A program made the position numbers and the translations under genes. The notes beneath the pieces are model-generated. The model was not told the origin of the DNA, ran no database searches, and worked only from the letters and a program-made list of their open reading frames with translations. From an uncultured Bacteroides sp. (GTDB taxonomy: Bacteria; Bacteroidota; Bacteroidia; Bacteroidales; Bacteroidaceae), in contig CAQOGY010000001.1 of the NCBI GenBank assembly GCA_948847595.1, positions 525,120-589,119 on the forward strand: a stretch of DNA of 64,000 nt. Reading direction: 5' to 3'. Below, piece by piece: positions 24,672 to 32,294 of this stretch. Within the stretch, counting starts at the first letter, position 1. The number at the start of each line of letters is the position of its first letter.

Positions 24672-25988
24672 TTAGCCTGCCGGATGATTTTCCGCAAATA
24701 GTTTCATCCTTTCGTCAAGCTGCGCGTATTGATGGTCTTTAATAAAAGAGGTACATGCACGCAGGCCTTCCTGATGGCTTCCTGTGGTGACTAACGAGAT
24801 GGCGCTTACACCATAATACATTAATTCCTTAGCCAATTCACCGCTGGTCATCCCCGGATACCCGATGGTAAAATAGAATCCGTCCGCAATGGGGTCGCCC
24901 AAATCGTTGTCATATACCAGATGGAACCCGTGACGAAGGAAAATCTCTTTTAGCTTTTTCGCTCTTTCGCCATATATCTTCACTTCGTCGAGGAAATTGT
25001 ATTGTCCCTCATTGGCAGCTTTCAGCATGGCAGCCATGGCGAACTGTGCGGAATGGCTTGTACCGGAAGAAAGCGCATAAAGCACGCGGTGAATGAAAAC
25101 AGTACCGAATGTACCGCCGCCATAACGCTTGGTCAGCCCCGGATAACTCCGATGATACAGTTTGTCTGAAATACAGCTCACACCGATACGCTGTCCGGCA
25201 TAACTGAATGCCTTTGAACCTGAAATCAGCAATACATAATTATCGGTATAATGGGCAACCGACGGTTGGAACGGTGCTTGATACGGCTTGCTCAAATTCT
25301 GGCGGAAATCCATCGCGAAGTATGCCAAATCTTCCAGAACGATGACATCATACTGTGTAGCCAACTCACCGATGATTCTCAATTCTTCATCTTTCAGGCA
25401 AATCCAACTGGGATTATTCGGATTTGAATAGATAATCGCCGATATATTTCCTTTCTTCAGGTAACTTTCCAGTTTCTCTCTCAGTTTTTCGCCCCGATAG
25501 TCGTAGACATCAAACGTCTCATATTTTTGCCCCATCACTACCAACTGCTGCTTCTGCACCGGAAATCCCGGATCGATAAACAGAATCGTATCTTTCTTTT
25601 CATCGCATTGGCTGCAAGTAAGGAAAGAAGCGAATGTTCCCTGCATGGAACCTGTCACGGGTACACATCCTTCCGGACTCAAGTTTACATTAATAAATGC
25701 CTTGATAAAGTTGGAAGCCTCTTTTTTTAGTTCCGGCAACCCGTTAATGTCAGGATATAAACTGGCGATACCCTTCTGCAATGCCTCTATTTCCGCTTTT
25801 ACACCTACGGCGGACGGCGGAAGTCCCGGAACACCCATTTCCATCTTGATAAATTCAACTCCCGATGCTGCTTCCGCTTTAGAAGCAATAGCTTTTACTT
25901 CCCGGATGGTAGCTTTGGAAAAATCGACAATTTGAAACTCATTGATGGTTTCATCAATCAGATGTCGCTCAATTGGTGTATTTTTCAT
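24672..25988 (-). CDS. Class I/II-fold PLP-dependent aminotransferase
   Basis: The start at 25988 (MKNTPIERHLI) gives 438 residues and is preferred because the -7 element at 26016-26023 starts transcription downstream of the longer ORF start. The fold-type I features are present: a substrate entry region (MEMGVPGLPPSAVG), the YSNPNNPSW box, LEDLAYF, and the PLP-binding Lys in ISGSKAFSYAGQRIG. The substrate is not deducible; amino-acid metabolism is likely. Confidence 0.85.
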   Translation of the reverse strand: MKNTPIERHLIDETINEFQIVDFSKATIREVKAIASKAEAASGVEFIKMEMGVPGLPPSAVGVKAEIEALQKGIASLYPDINGLPELKKEASNFIKAFINVNLSPEGCVPVTGSMQGTFASFLTCSQCDEKKDTILFIDPGFPVQKQQLVVMGQKYETFDVYDYRGEKLREKLESYLKKGNISAIIYSNPNNPSWICLKDEELRIIGELATQYDVIVLEDLAYFAMDFRQNLSKPYQAPFQPSVAHYTDNYVLLISGSKAFSYAGQRIGVSCISDKLYHRSYPGLTKRYGGGTFGTVFIHRVLYALSSGTSHSAQFAMAAMLKAANEGQYNFLDEVKIYGERAKKLKEIFLRHGFHLVYDNDLGDPIADGFYFTIGYPGMTSGELAKELMYYGVSAISLVTTGSHQEGLRACTSFIKDHQYAQLDERMKLFAENHPAG

Positions 25989-26015
25989 TCTATTTTCTAT
26001 TTTATGTAATAGCTG

Positions 26016-26023
26016 CAAATGTA
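26016..26023 (-). promoter_or_regulatory. -7 element of aminotransferase gene
   Basis: TACATTTG on the minus strand fits TAnnTTTG and decides the start at 25988 (leader about 20 nt). Confidence 0.5.
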
Positions 26024-26074
26024 CACGATAATTCTTAATAAAACCACTTTTTCAGAAAAAAGATACGAAAGCTA

Positions 26075-26104
26075 TTGCAGGTTTCAAAAAAATATCTACC
26101 TTTG
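26075..26104 (+). promoter_or_regulatory. tRNA-Asp promoter
   Basis: TTG (26075-26077), 19 bp, TACCTTTG (26097-26104): a full match to the Bacteroides sigma-ABfr consensus, 40 bp before the tRNA. Confidence 0.8.
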
Positions 26105-26143
26105 CAACCGCAATCGAGAGAGATGCGATTAAAAAGAAATTCT

Positions 26144-26217
26144 GGTGCGTTAGTTCAGTTGGTTAGAATACATGCCTGTCACGCATGGGGTCACGGGTTC
26201 GAGTCCCGTACGCACCG
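26144..26217 (+). tRNA. tRNA-Asp (GTC)
   Basis: A 74-nt cloverleaf is visible: acceptor GGTGCGT with ACGCACC and discriminator G, anticodon stem CATGC/GCATG around the loop CTGTCAC (anticodon GTC at 26178-26180), and T stem ACGGG/CCCGT around TTCGAGT. CCA is not encoded. It has its own strong promoter and terminator. Discriminator G73 and anticodon GTC are both expected for aspartate. Confidence 0.97.
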
Positions 26218-26238
26218 CTTCCTAAAGGTAATAAAAAC

Positions 26239-26277
26239 AAGAAACCGCCTGACTCATAATGAATCAGGCGGTTTCTT
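26239..26277 (+). terminator. Terminator after tRNA-Asp
   Basis: AAGAAACCGCCTGA (26239-26252) pairs perfectly with TCAGGCGGTTTCTT (26264-26277), an 11-nt loop between, then TTTA. It also faces the 3' end of the minus-strand fabH gene and may act in both directions. Confidence 0.85.
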
Positions 26278-26301
26278 TTATAACTGAACAGCCCTGTTTT
26301 T

Positions 26302-27306
26302 TTATTCCTTCTTACCGTCATATCCCCACTTCAAATAAATAGCTCCCCAGGCGAACCCTGCTCCGAACGCCGTAAGGATCACATTGTCTCCCTTTTTGAA
26401 TTTGTCCTCGAAATCCCACATGCAAAGCGGGAGTGTCCCGGCACTTGTGTTGCCGTAATGCTCGATATTAACCATTACTTTTTCTGATGGTATTTCCAGA
26501 CGTTGGGTCACGGCAGTGATGATGCGTTGGTTGGCTTGATGGGGAATCACCCAGTCGATATCTTCCTTGCTTAAATGGTTTCTTTCGATTACGGCTTCGC
26601 AGGCGTCAGACATATTGGCTACCGCATACTTGAATACGGTACGTCCTTCCTGATAGATATAATGCATTTGATTATCCAATGTATAATAAGAAGGGGCGCA
26701 TACCGAACCACCGGCTTTTATATGCAAGAACGGCAAGCCTTTGCCGTCTGTTCTCAGCACGGCATCCATGATACCCAAATCCTCAGTGGTAGGCTCTAAC
26801 ATGACAGCCGCCCCGCCGTCACCAAAAATCGGGCAAGTGGCCCGATCCGTATAATTGATGATGGACGACATCTTTTCAGCCCCTACGACCACCACTTTCT
26901 TATAATTTCCCGAACGGATGAAATTCGCCCCCGTCTCCAACGCATACAGGAAACCGCTGCACACGGCCTGCATATCAAAAGCAAAAGCATTTCTCAATCC
27001 CAGCCTGTCACATAAAAGAGAAGCAGTCGAAGGAAAGCGGTAGTCAGGCGTAGTAGTAGCGACAATAATCAGGTCAATATCATCCGGATTTGTTTGAGTG
27101 CGTTGAATCAATTGCTTCACCGCTTTGCGCGCTATATATGAAGTGCCGAGTCCTTCTTCTTTCAGGATATGCCTTTCCTTGATTCCGATGCGTCCCATAA
27201 TCCAATCGTCGGTGGTGTCAACCATTTTGGAAATCTCATCATTAGTCAAGATATAATCGGGTACATATCCGCCAACACCTGTAATTACTGCGTTTATTTT
27301 ATCCAT
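26302..27306 (-). CDS. fabH: 3-oxoacyl-ACP synthase III (FabH)
   Basis: FabH condenses acetyl-CoA or another acyl-CoA with malonyl-ACP to start fatty-acid synthesis. The 334-residue product has the C-H-N triad: Cys in AVCSGFLYALETG, His in IPHQANQRI and Asn in HYGNTSAGTLPL. The opening GVGGYVPDYILTNDEI and IGIKERHI are typical. Bacteroides genomes usually carry more than one fabH, so this may be the housekeeping or a paralogous copy. It is separate from a fab cluster here and has its own promoter. Confidence 0.9.
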   Translation of the reverse strand: MDKINAVITGVGGYVPDYILTNDEISKMVDTTDDWIMGRIGIKERHILKEEGLGTSYIARKAVKQLIQRTQTNPDDIDLIIVATTTPDYRFPSTASLLCDRLGLRNAFAFDMQAVCSGFLYALETGANFIRSGNYKKVVVVGAEKMSSIINYTDRATCPIFGDGGAAVMLEPTTEDLGIMDAVLRTDGKGLPFLHIKAGGSVCAPSYYTLDNQMHYIYQEGRTVFKYAVANMSDACEAVIERNHLSKEDIDWVIPHQANQRIITAVTQRLEIPSEKVMVNIEHYGNTSAGTLPLCMWDFEDKFKKGDNVILTAFGAGFAWGAIYLKWGYDGKKE

Positions 27307-27370
27307 CGGTTCTATTTTATTTAGCTAGTTTTTTGAATAAGGTAGTTTATAGAAATGCTAAATGCGGGCG

Positions 27371-27400
27371 CAAATATATAGAAAAGAGACTGAAATACAA
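27371..27400 (-). promoter_or_regulatory. fabH promoter
   Basis: On the minus strand TTG (27400-27398), 19 bp, TATATTTG (27378-27371): full match to the Bacteroides consensus. Leader about 58 nt. Confidence 0.7.
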
Positions 27401-27517
27401 TAAACGTCTGGTAAACAGTTTCCTTTTTAATTAATAAAAAGGAATATTAGACCAAATTTCAGTCCTGCCTTGATACTTTTTCTTTGGAGTTTTCCACTTG
27501 GTTATCAGTAAAATGTA

Positions 27518-27556
27518 AAAAGGCGGGAGACAACGTATGCTGTTCCCCCGCCTTTT
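27518..27556 (-). terminator. Terminator after amidase gene
   Basis: AAAAGGCGGG (27518-27527) pairs with CCCGCCTTTT (27547-27556). Read on the minus strand it is followed by T-rich sequence. It ends the HU/smalltalk/amidase transcript. Confidence 0.8.
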
Positions 27557-27573
27557 GTAACTAGGATGTCCGG

Positions 27574-28032
27574 CTAGATTTGTGAATATTCCTTTCTCGC
27601 GTCAAAACAAGGACAAGCCTTGTGGACATCCGCGCTCAACTGATAATGCCCTACAATCCGCGCTTCGGGATAAAGCCCTTTCAATTCGCCCAATACCCGC
27701 CGGAGCGTCTCTTTTTGTAAAGGAGTCCTTGTGTCGGCAGGCTTTCCCGATTCATCCAGTCCGCCTTCATAGCAGATGGCCAAACTATGTAAGTTGAATC
27801 CCAGCGCATGAGCTCCGATCTCACTCATCGGGCGGGTGTGGTGGAGCACCCCATCCTTTGTCACATAAAAATGATACCCGATACATTTGAACCCCCGTTT
27901 CAGGTGGCAATGGAGCAATTGCTCCTCTGTGAAGGGAATAGTTACCCGTGTAGCACTGCAATGCACGACGATATACTGAATGCTGCGCGGGACATATTCT
28001 TCCTTCAATGAAAACTCTTTCAGCTCTTTCAT
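27574..28032 (-). CDS. N-acetylmuramoyl-L-alanine amidase (amidase_2/PGRP type)
   Basis: The 152-residue enzyme cleaves the bond between muramic acid and the stem peptide. Zinc ligands are visible: His24 in VVHCSATR, His129 in IVGHYQLS and Cys140 in ACPCFDARKEY; GYHFYVTKDGVLH marks the core of a T7-lysozyme-like amidase. No signal peptide is present, as in phage-type endolysins. It lies 25 bp after the smalltalk gene and behind the HU-like gene, an arrangement repeated in Bacteroides accessory regions. Confidence 0.9.
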   Translation of the reverse strand: MKELKEFSLKEEYVPRSIQYIVVHCSATRVTIPFTEEQLLHCHLKRGFKCIGYHFYVTKDGVLHHTRPMSEIGAHALGFNLHSLAICYEGGLDESGKPADTRTPLQKETLRRVLGELKGLYPEARIVGHYQLSADVHKACPCFDARKEYSQI

Positions 28033-28057
28033 AATGATACTGTCGATTTCCGTATGC

Positions 28058-28159
28058 TTAAATATGAGCCATACAAGAGGTTACTCCCAGGGCGGATACG
28101 ATAGAAGTGGCTACTGTGATAATAACTTGCAGGATTTGTTTCCAGATTGACTTTTTCAT
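28058..28159 (-). CDS. Smalltalk protein (33 residues)
   Basis: This very short gene encodes MKKSIWKQILQVIITVATSI plus 13 further residues (VSALGVTSC then MAHI), a basic N terminus followed by one membrane helix and a small Cys-containing tail. It matches the pattern of the small Bacteroidales proteins named 'smalltalk', found next to HU-like genes and amidases. Function is unknown. One reading is a holin-like or signal-anchored partner of the amidase that lacks its own signal peptide; this is inference. Confidence 0.8.
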   Translation of the reverse strand: MKKSIWKQILQVIITVATSIVSALGVTSCMAHI

Positions 28160-28226
28160 GATTTTTTTATTTTAGATAGTGAATAATGATACGTGATGAA
28201 TAAAGAATGAGACTGACCGGTTGCCG

Positions 28227-28709
28227 TTATGCGGCCGGATCCGGCGTTTCGTCGCCGTTGCCATCATCCGGGTTCGGATCAGGAATTTCGGTGTCACCAC
28301 CGGCGTCTTCCTCTTTCCCCGGTTTGATTAAGGTGTACTTCATCGCCTTGCACATATCCGTAAGCATAGCTCCCGGATGGAAACGGACACGCGATATCTT
28401 GATGCAAGTGGCAGCCTTGAACTTCTCCGCCGTTTCGGTCGCGTTACTGGTGGCAATCGTTATACGGAAGCTTCCCATATCACCCAAAAGGACAATATTA
28501 CCCAACGCCAACTGATTCTTCATTTCCAACAAAAACTCAGTGATACAACCCTTCAGCTCACCGATGGAAAAGGAAGAGCGCTCTGAGATACGACTGATAA
28601 TCTCGTCCGTATCCACCTTGCGGTTACTACGTGCCATCGCGTAAAACTTAGCAGGTTCTTGTGGTTTCAACGGATTTCTGCGCTCCACCACTACATACTT
28701 CTGTGCCAT
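28227..28709 (-). CDS. HU-family DNA-binding protein (Bacteroidales HU-like, long form)
   Basis: The start at 28709 (MAQKYVVVERRNP) gives 160 residues; the longer frame to 28799 begins at the promoter and is rejected. The HU/IHF-like fold is seen in DEIISRISERSSFSIGELKG, FLLEMKNQLALGNIVLLGD, then GSFRITIATSN. The last 25 residues are an acidic, Pro/Asp-rich tail (DTEIPDPNPDDGNGDETPD). Such HU-like genes precede smalltalk and amidase genes and often lie near capsule loci in Bacteroides. Role: DNA-bending nucleoid protein, specific target unknown. Confidence 0.85.
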   Translation of the reverse strand: MAQKYVVVERRNPLKPQEPAKFYAMARSNRKVDTDEIISRISERSSFSIGELKGCITEFLLEMKNQLALGNIVLLGDMGSFRITIATSNATETAEKFKAATCIKISRVRFHPGAMLTDMCKAMKYTLIKPGKEEDAGGDTEIPDPNPDDGNGDETPDPAA

Positions 28710-28770
28710 ACTTCTTTCTTTTTTAATTAATAATGAATACTTGAAACTTACTACTTGAAAAACATATTCC

Positions 28771-28784
28771 TGTAATCGATTACA
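28771..28784. promoter_or_regulatory. 14-bp perfect palindrome at HU-gene start site
   Basis: TGTAATCGATTACA is its own reverse complement. It begins 4 bp downstream of the minus-strand -7 element and covers the predicted transcription start, a classic place for a repressor or autoregulatory site. Confidence 0.5.
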
Positions 28785-28787
28785 CTG

Positions 28788-28795
28788 CAAAGATA
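28788..28795 (-). promoter_or_regulatory. -7 element of HU-like gene
   Basis: TATCTTTG on the minus strand fits TAnnTTTG; leader about 70 nt. Confidence 0.6.
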
Positions 28796-28865
28796 CCACA
28801 TCGGTAAAGGGGAGTGAACGCCAGTGAACGACACTGGACGATGGTTATTATTTTTGACTTAATGC

Positions 28866-28896
28866 TTGCTGATATACGGAGAAAAGACTACCTTTA
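28866..28896 (+). promoter_or_regulatory. DUF4248 gene promoter
   Basis: TTG (28866-28868), 20 bp, TACCTTTA (28889-28896): one mismatch to TAnnTTTG. It is divergent from the HU promoter, 70 bp apart. Confidence 0.55.
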
Positions 28897-28926
28897 TAGC
28901 ATTAATAACAAAACAATCCTGTTAAA

Positions 28927-29190
28927 ATGGAAGAAGTCAGATTTTGCGTGAGATGCTATGATAAGATAGAATTGGCGAGGATGTATTTCCCGAATTTGAG
29001 TAACCCCGTATCCGTTGCGAAACTTCGCCGCTGGATGCGTAACTGTATGCCTTTGATGGAAGAATTGACGGCGGGAGATTTTCATCCGAAACTAAAGATG
29101 TTCAGTGCACGGGAAGTCCGCCTTATCGTCCGTTATCTGGGAGAGCCGGACGGCTATCTCCTCATGCATGAGCATATGGATGCGGAATGA
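28927..29190 (+). CDS. DUF4248 domain-containing protein
   Basis: The 87-residue product fits the DUF4248 pattern: KIELARMYFPNLSNPVSVAKL, RRWMRNCMPLMEEL and FSAREVRLIVRYLGEP. The first part reads like a MerR/excisionase-style winged helix (elements for 'leave the right row of residues, then LRRW'), so DNA binding is possible. Genes of this type sit beside HU-like and amidase genes in Bacteroides. The stop codon overlaps the start of a terminator stem. Confidence 0.8.
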   Translation: MEEVRFCVRCYDKIELARMYFPNLSNPVSVAKLRRWMRNCMPLMEELTAGDFHPKLKMFSAREVRLIVRYLGEPDGYLLMHEHMDAE

Positions 29191-29245
29191 CCGCTCCTTT
29201 ATGTGGAAACGGCCGCTCTTTTTGATAGAAAGGAGCGGTCGTTTT
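29189..29245 (+). terminator. Terminator overlapping DUF4248 stop codon
   Basis: GACCGCTCCTTT (29189-29200) pairs perfectly with AAAGGAGCGGTC (29229-29240) around a 28-nt loop, then GTTTT. The stem begins inside the TGA stop. Confidence 0.7.
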
Positions 29246-29257
29246 GCTGTAAATATA

Positions 29258-29281
29258 CGGTCGTTTGCATGAAAACGACCG
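29258..29281 (-). terminator. Terminator after dnaB
   Basis: CGGTCGTTT (29258-29266) pairs with AAACGACCG (29273-29281) around GCATGA. It lies 16 bp after the minus-strand dnaB stop. Its stem sequence shares CGGTCGTTT with the neighbouring terminator, so the two can also pair alternatively. Confidence 0.6.
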
Positions 29282-29296
29282 CTTGGTTGGGAACAA

Positions 29297-30676
29297 TCAG
29301 GCGGTTGTATTCTTTTTCATCCACTCTATTCCGGGTACGTAGTCTTCCAGTTTTGTCATGCTCGGATCATGTCTGAAGTAAAGCTCCTTAGTCGTTCCGT
29401 TGCGGTGTTTGACAACATCTATCACCCCCAGTCCTTCGGTGGGATATGAACTCTTGCGGTCAATATCACGGCCGGAAAGGGCGGGGCGCGAAAGCATCAG
29501 CACCAAGTCCGCGTCCTGTTCGATAGCTCCACTTTCGCGTAGGTCGCTCAGACTGGGGCGATTGTCGGGACGCCCTTCCACGTTGCGGTTCAACTGGCTG
29601 AGAAGTATCACGGGGATATTCAGCTCTTTTGCCACCATCTTGGCTTTACGGCTTGCCTGGGCTACTTCTTGCTCACGGTTGCGGTTGTTCTGGTCACTTT
29701 TCATGTCACATAGTTGCAGGTAGTCGATGATGACAGCGTCGCATTGCCCTTTGCTGTGCAGCAGCTTTGCGGAAGAGCGCACATAATCCATGCTCACTGA
29801 CGGATTATCGTCAATGTGGATGGGCAGGCGTGACAACTCTATGGATGCTTCGTGTATCTGCTGTACCTCGTCGGGAGTAAGCTGTCCGCTGCGGAGATGT
29901 GCGGGATTGACTCTCGGAGCGGCAGCCAGTAACCAGCGGTCGCCCAGTCGTTCACCTTGCATCTCCAGGCTATATACGGCGATATGGTATCCGGCAAGGG
30001 CGGCTGCACGTGCCATGTGCAGGGCAACGGCCGTTTTGCCTACCGAAGGACGGGCGGCGAAAACTATCTCGTCACCGTTCTGCCAGCCGCACGTCAGACT
30101 GTCGAGGTCGGCAAATCCGGTCGGTATCCCCGTGACGCCATTCTTGTTGGAGGCAATACGGACTTCTATCTGCCTGACGGTATCTTCCATAAGCTGCACC
30201 ATGGAACGGAGATGTTCGGCATTGCCGCATTCTTTCTCCAACCGGTCGAGCAGGGCATGGGTGTCTGCCAACGTATCATCTATGTCGGTTGATTCATCGG
30301 CCGCCAGCGCCAGGAGTTTGTGGAATCCCAGAATCGCTTCACGGCGGATATATTTCTGTTTCAGTATCCGGGCATGGTATTCCAGATGGGCACTGGACAC
30401 TACACGGGAGCTGACGCGTACTATTGTGTAAGCCCCGCCTACGAACTCAAGTTTGCCGCGTTGCGCCAGTTCCTCTTTGGCGGTAATGATGTCTATTGCC
30501 TTTCCGGCACGATACATGCTCTGCAAGGCGGAATAAATCTCACGGTTTACCTCATTATAAAATACTTCCGGTCGCAATATGTCGGCAACCAGTGTGATAG
30601 CTTTGCTTTCCAGCAGGCAGGCGCCGAGTACGACTTCCTCGAGCTCGGCATCCTGCGGGTTTAAAATTTCACTCAT
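29297..30676 (-). CDS. dnaB: Replicative DNA helicase DnaB (accessory copy)
   Basis: The 459-residue product has both DnaB domains: N-terminal (DAELEEVVLGACLLESKAI) and RecA-like C-terminal with Walker A ARPSVGKTA, DYLQLCDM (Walker B region), and the LSQLNRNVEGRP and SDLRESGAIEQDAD motifs. It unwinds DNA at forks. The setting beside an amidase, HU-like and winged-helix genes suggests a mobile-element-derived copy next to the genome's main dnaB, but the main copy is outside the window. It follows the winged-helix gene by 9 bp. Confidence 0.9.
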   Translation of the reverse strand: MSEILNPQDAELEEVVLGACLLESKAITLVADILRPEVFYNEVNREIYSALQSMYRAGKAIDIITAKEELAQRGKLEFVGGAYTIVRVSSRVVSSAHLEYHARILKQKYIRREAILGFHKLLALAADESTDIDDTLADTHALLDRLEKECGNAEHLRSMVQLMEDTVRQIEVRIASNKNGVTGIPTGFADLDSLTCGWQNGDEIVFAARPSVGKTAVALHMARAAALAGYHIAVYSLEMQGERLGDRWLLAAAPRVNPAHLRSGQLTPDEVQQIHEASIELSRLPIHIDDNPSVSMDYVRSSAKLLHSKGQCDAVIIDYLQLCDMKSDQNNRNREQEVAQASRKAKMVAKELNIPVILLSQLNRNVEGRPDNRPSLSDLRESGAIEQDADLVLMLSRPALSGRDIDRKSSYPTEGLGVIDVVKHRNGTTKELYFRHDPSMTKLEDYVPGIEWMKKNTTA

Positions 30677-30685
30677 TTTCTTTTC

Positions 30686-31303
30686 TTAATAATCATATTC
30701 ATTCATGAACGCCTTGTCCGACAGATACGTGCTTGCCTGCATACAGTACTTCGTATCTTTCAGGTTGTCATAATATTCATCAATATTCTTCAGGCTGAGA
30801 CTCCGTTCGCGGGCGGACAGTTTCTTCCATTCACGGCGCGCCCGCCCGATATTGCGCTTGGGTGTGCGGGTCACCTCATGATACTTCTCCCAGAATGCCT
30901 CAAAAGTCATCCCGTCCGCTTCTTCGCGGGCATTCTCCCGGCGTTTCTGTCCGACTAACATATCGTAATCGGGAATACGTATGTGAGTGATATACGGGTT
31001 GCTTACTCTCTCGATAATACCCTCTTCGTACATCTTATTGAAGAAATACCGTGTACGGCTGCGTTTCCATCCGAACAATTTCGCCCAATGAGTGAGCGAC
31101 ATCACGGACTCGCCGCGATGGCACTCGAACGTGTGATTGTGTATGCAACACGTCGTGGTGCTGTAATTGACATGGGTCAATACTAGGATAAAGGCATCGA
31201 AACTTCCCGTTGCGCCTTTGGCCGCCTTCATCTGCTCCTCGAATAATACTTTAGGGAAGAGGAGATATCCCTTTTTTAGCATTTCTGCTGTTGGTTTGCT
31301 CAT
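30686..31303 (-). CDS. Winged-helix replication-type protein upstream of dnaB
   Basis: The 205-residue product has a winged-helix-like region (MSLTHWAKLFGWKRSRTRYF then MYEEGIIERVS), resembling primosome or phage replisome-organiser proteins, and a Lys/Arg-rich C-terminal part (KRNIGRARREWKKLSARERS) with a final YCMQASTYLSDKAF segment. The latter resembles tails seen on phage and mobile-element replication proteins that recruit a DnaB helicase. Nine bp separate it from dnaB on the same strand, which makes helicase loading the best inference. The precise family is not recognised. Confidence 0.65.
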   Translation of the reverse strand: MSKPTAEMLKKGYLLFPKVLFEEQMKAAKGATGSFDAFILVLTHVNYSTTTCCIHNHTFECHRGESVMSLTHWAKLFGWKRSRTRYFFNKMYEEGIIERVSNPYITHIRIPDYDMLVGQKRRENAREEADGMTFEAFWEKYHEVTRTPKRNIGRARREWKKLSARERSLSLKNIDEYYDNLKDTKYCMQASTYLSDKAFMNEYDY

Positions 31304-31324
31304 AATTTATATTATTTATGAATG

Positions 31325-31441
31325 TTATATGACAGTGTCCCGTCCGTTTGGCACGTTTTTTTTGAACCGCCTGAACCGACCACTTCCATTTTCTCTCAAA
31401 TGCCCTGTTGAAGGGGGAGAGCGCTGTTGCTGTAAATTCAC
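31325..31441 (-). CDS. Possible 38-residue leader ORF before the winged-helix gene
   Basis: A GTG-initiated frame follows an exact AAGGAGG Shine-Dalgarno sequence (minus strand, ending about 5 bp before the GTG), which is rare in Bacteroides. It encodes a basic peptide (RENGSGRFRRFKKN in the middle). It lies in the 250-nt leader of the winged-helix/dnaB transcript predicted from a -7 element at 31568-31575. No homologue is recognised and it could be spurious. Confidence 0.25.
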   Translation of the reverse strand: MNLQQQRSPPSTGHLRENGSGRFRRFKKNVPNGRDTVI

Positions 31442-31567
31442 TTCGACCTCCTTTTCGTCCCTTAATATATATAGTAAAGAAAGAATGTATTAAAATACAT
31501 TATATTTTTCCCTCGCCTGGCATCGTCTTTTCTTCGCGTATCATTGTCCGCAATCTTTAATTCTCCG

Positions 31568-31575
31568 CAAAAGTA
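31568..31575 (-). promoter_or_regulatory. -7 element for winged-helix/dnaB transcript
   Basis: TACTTTTG on the minus strand fits TAnnTTTG. It predicts a leader of about 255 nt before the winged-helix gene, unusually long. Confidence 0.4.
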
Positions 31576-31684
31576 AGCCTTATTGCGCCGTAGGGAAAAA
31601 CCGAGTTTTTGATGCCGGTAATTTAAAAGTGCGGTTAGTATGAATATTTTTAAAAGAAAATCTAATTATTTAAACAATCTTCTC

Positions 31685-31692
31685 TATATTTG
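31685..31692 (+). promoter_or_regulatory. -7 element of coiled-coil gene
   Basis: TATATTTG fits TAnnTTTG; leader about 70 nt to the ATG at 31770. Confidence 0.45.
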
Positions 31693-31769
31693 CATGCGTA
31701 AATAGATTTTATATGACCTTGTCGCCGATTGACTGGCAGCGAAGTAGAAGTATGTATGTATAACTAAAA

Positions 31770-32183
31770 ATGATAATTTTGAAAGAATCAAAAACAGTAA
31801 AGGAACGTTTACAATTAAAACGGGAACAACTCATTCACCAAAACGAGAAATTGGAACAAATGAAGCGCACAATACAAAACACGGAAGAAGAGGTAACGCA
31901 ATTGGAATACCTTCAAAGCGAGATGGAACATCTGGAGAAGGCAAATCGTGAAGCACGGGAGATTGCTTACGATAAAGTGAGGGACGCTTTTGCCTGTTTC
32001 TCCCGGATGTTCGATTATCTGCATCGCCGCTTACATCAGACTTTTAAATATAAACTGGCATGTGAGGTTATATGCTCCCGTTATAAATTCAGGAGCCGGT
32101 CGCACTCTCCCGGGCAGGAATACCTCAGTTTTGCCACCGTGCTGGCCTACTTCAAACGCGAAAGAGGAATGGTAAATGCGTGA
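31770..32183 (+). CDS. Coiled-coil protein of unknown function
   Basis: The 137-residue product is an almost continuous coiled coil from about residue 8 to 72 (ERLQLKREQLIHQNEKLEQM, EEVTQLEYLQSEMEHLEKAN), followed by a basic, aromatic segment (FSRMFDYLHRRLHQTFKYKL) and a short tail. No family is recognised. It has its own promoter and is the first plus-strand gene before the GNAT-like, PP-loop and ParB-like genes, from which it is separated by 111 bp with another promoter. It may or may not belong to that system. Confidence 0.6.
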   Translation: MIILKESKTVKERLQLKREQLIHQNEKLEQMKRTIQNTEEEVTQLEYLQSEMEHLEKANREAREIAYDKVRDAFACFSRMFDYLHRRLHQTFKYKLACEVICSRYKFRSRSHSPGQEYLSFATVLAYFKRERGMVNA

Positions 32184-32266
32184 CATTAAAAATATTGAAT
32201 ATAATGATAATAACATGAAAAACAAATGTTTTAGGAACAGAAGTGACTATATTGATATTTTTTCCT

Positions 32267-32274
32267 TATTTTTG
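32267..32274 (+). promoter_or_regulatory. -7 element of GNAT-like/PP-loop/ParB operon
   Basis: TATTTTTG fits TAnnTTTG. It lies 20 bp before the ATG at 32295 and argues against the TTG start at 32286. Confidence 0.5.
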
Positions 32275-32294
32275 TATGTCCATTTTTGAATGAT

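Larger units (their letters stand above)
31442..31769. other. Intergenic stretch between divergent accessory genes
   Basis: This AT-rich stretch contains two divergent -7 elements: TACTTTTG on the minus strand (31575-31568) and TATATTTG on the plus strand (31685-31692). I see no further gene or structured RNA in it. Confidence 0.5.

Noticed and set aside
26144..26277. tRNA-Asp as the attachment site of the accessory region at 27570-34550
   Set aside because: No integrase is present and I found no repeat of the tRNA 3' end further on; fabH also lies between.
32215..32289. 24-residue frame (MKNKCFRNRSDYIDIFSLFL start) before the GNAT-like gene
   Set aside because: It spans the -7 element of the next gene, has no supporting site, and is too short to support.
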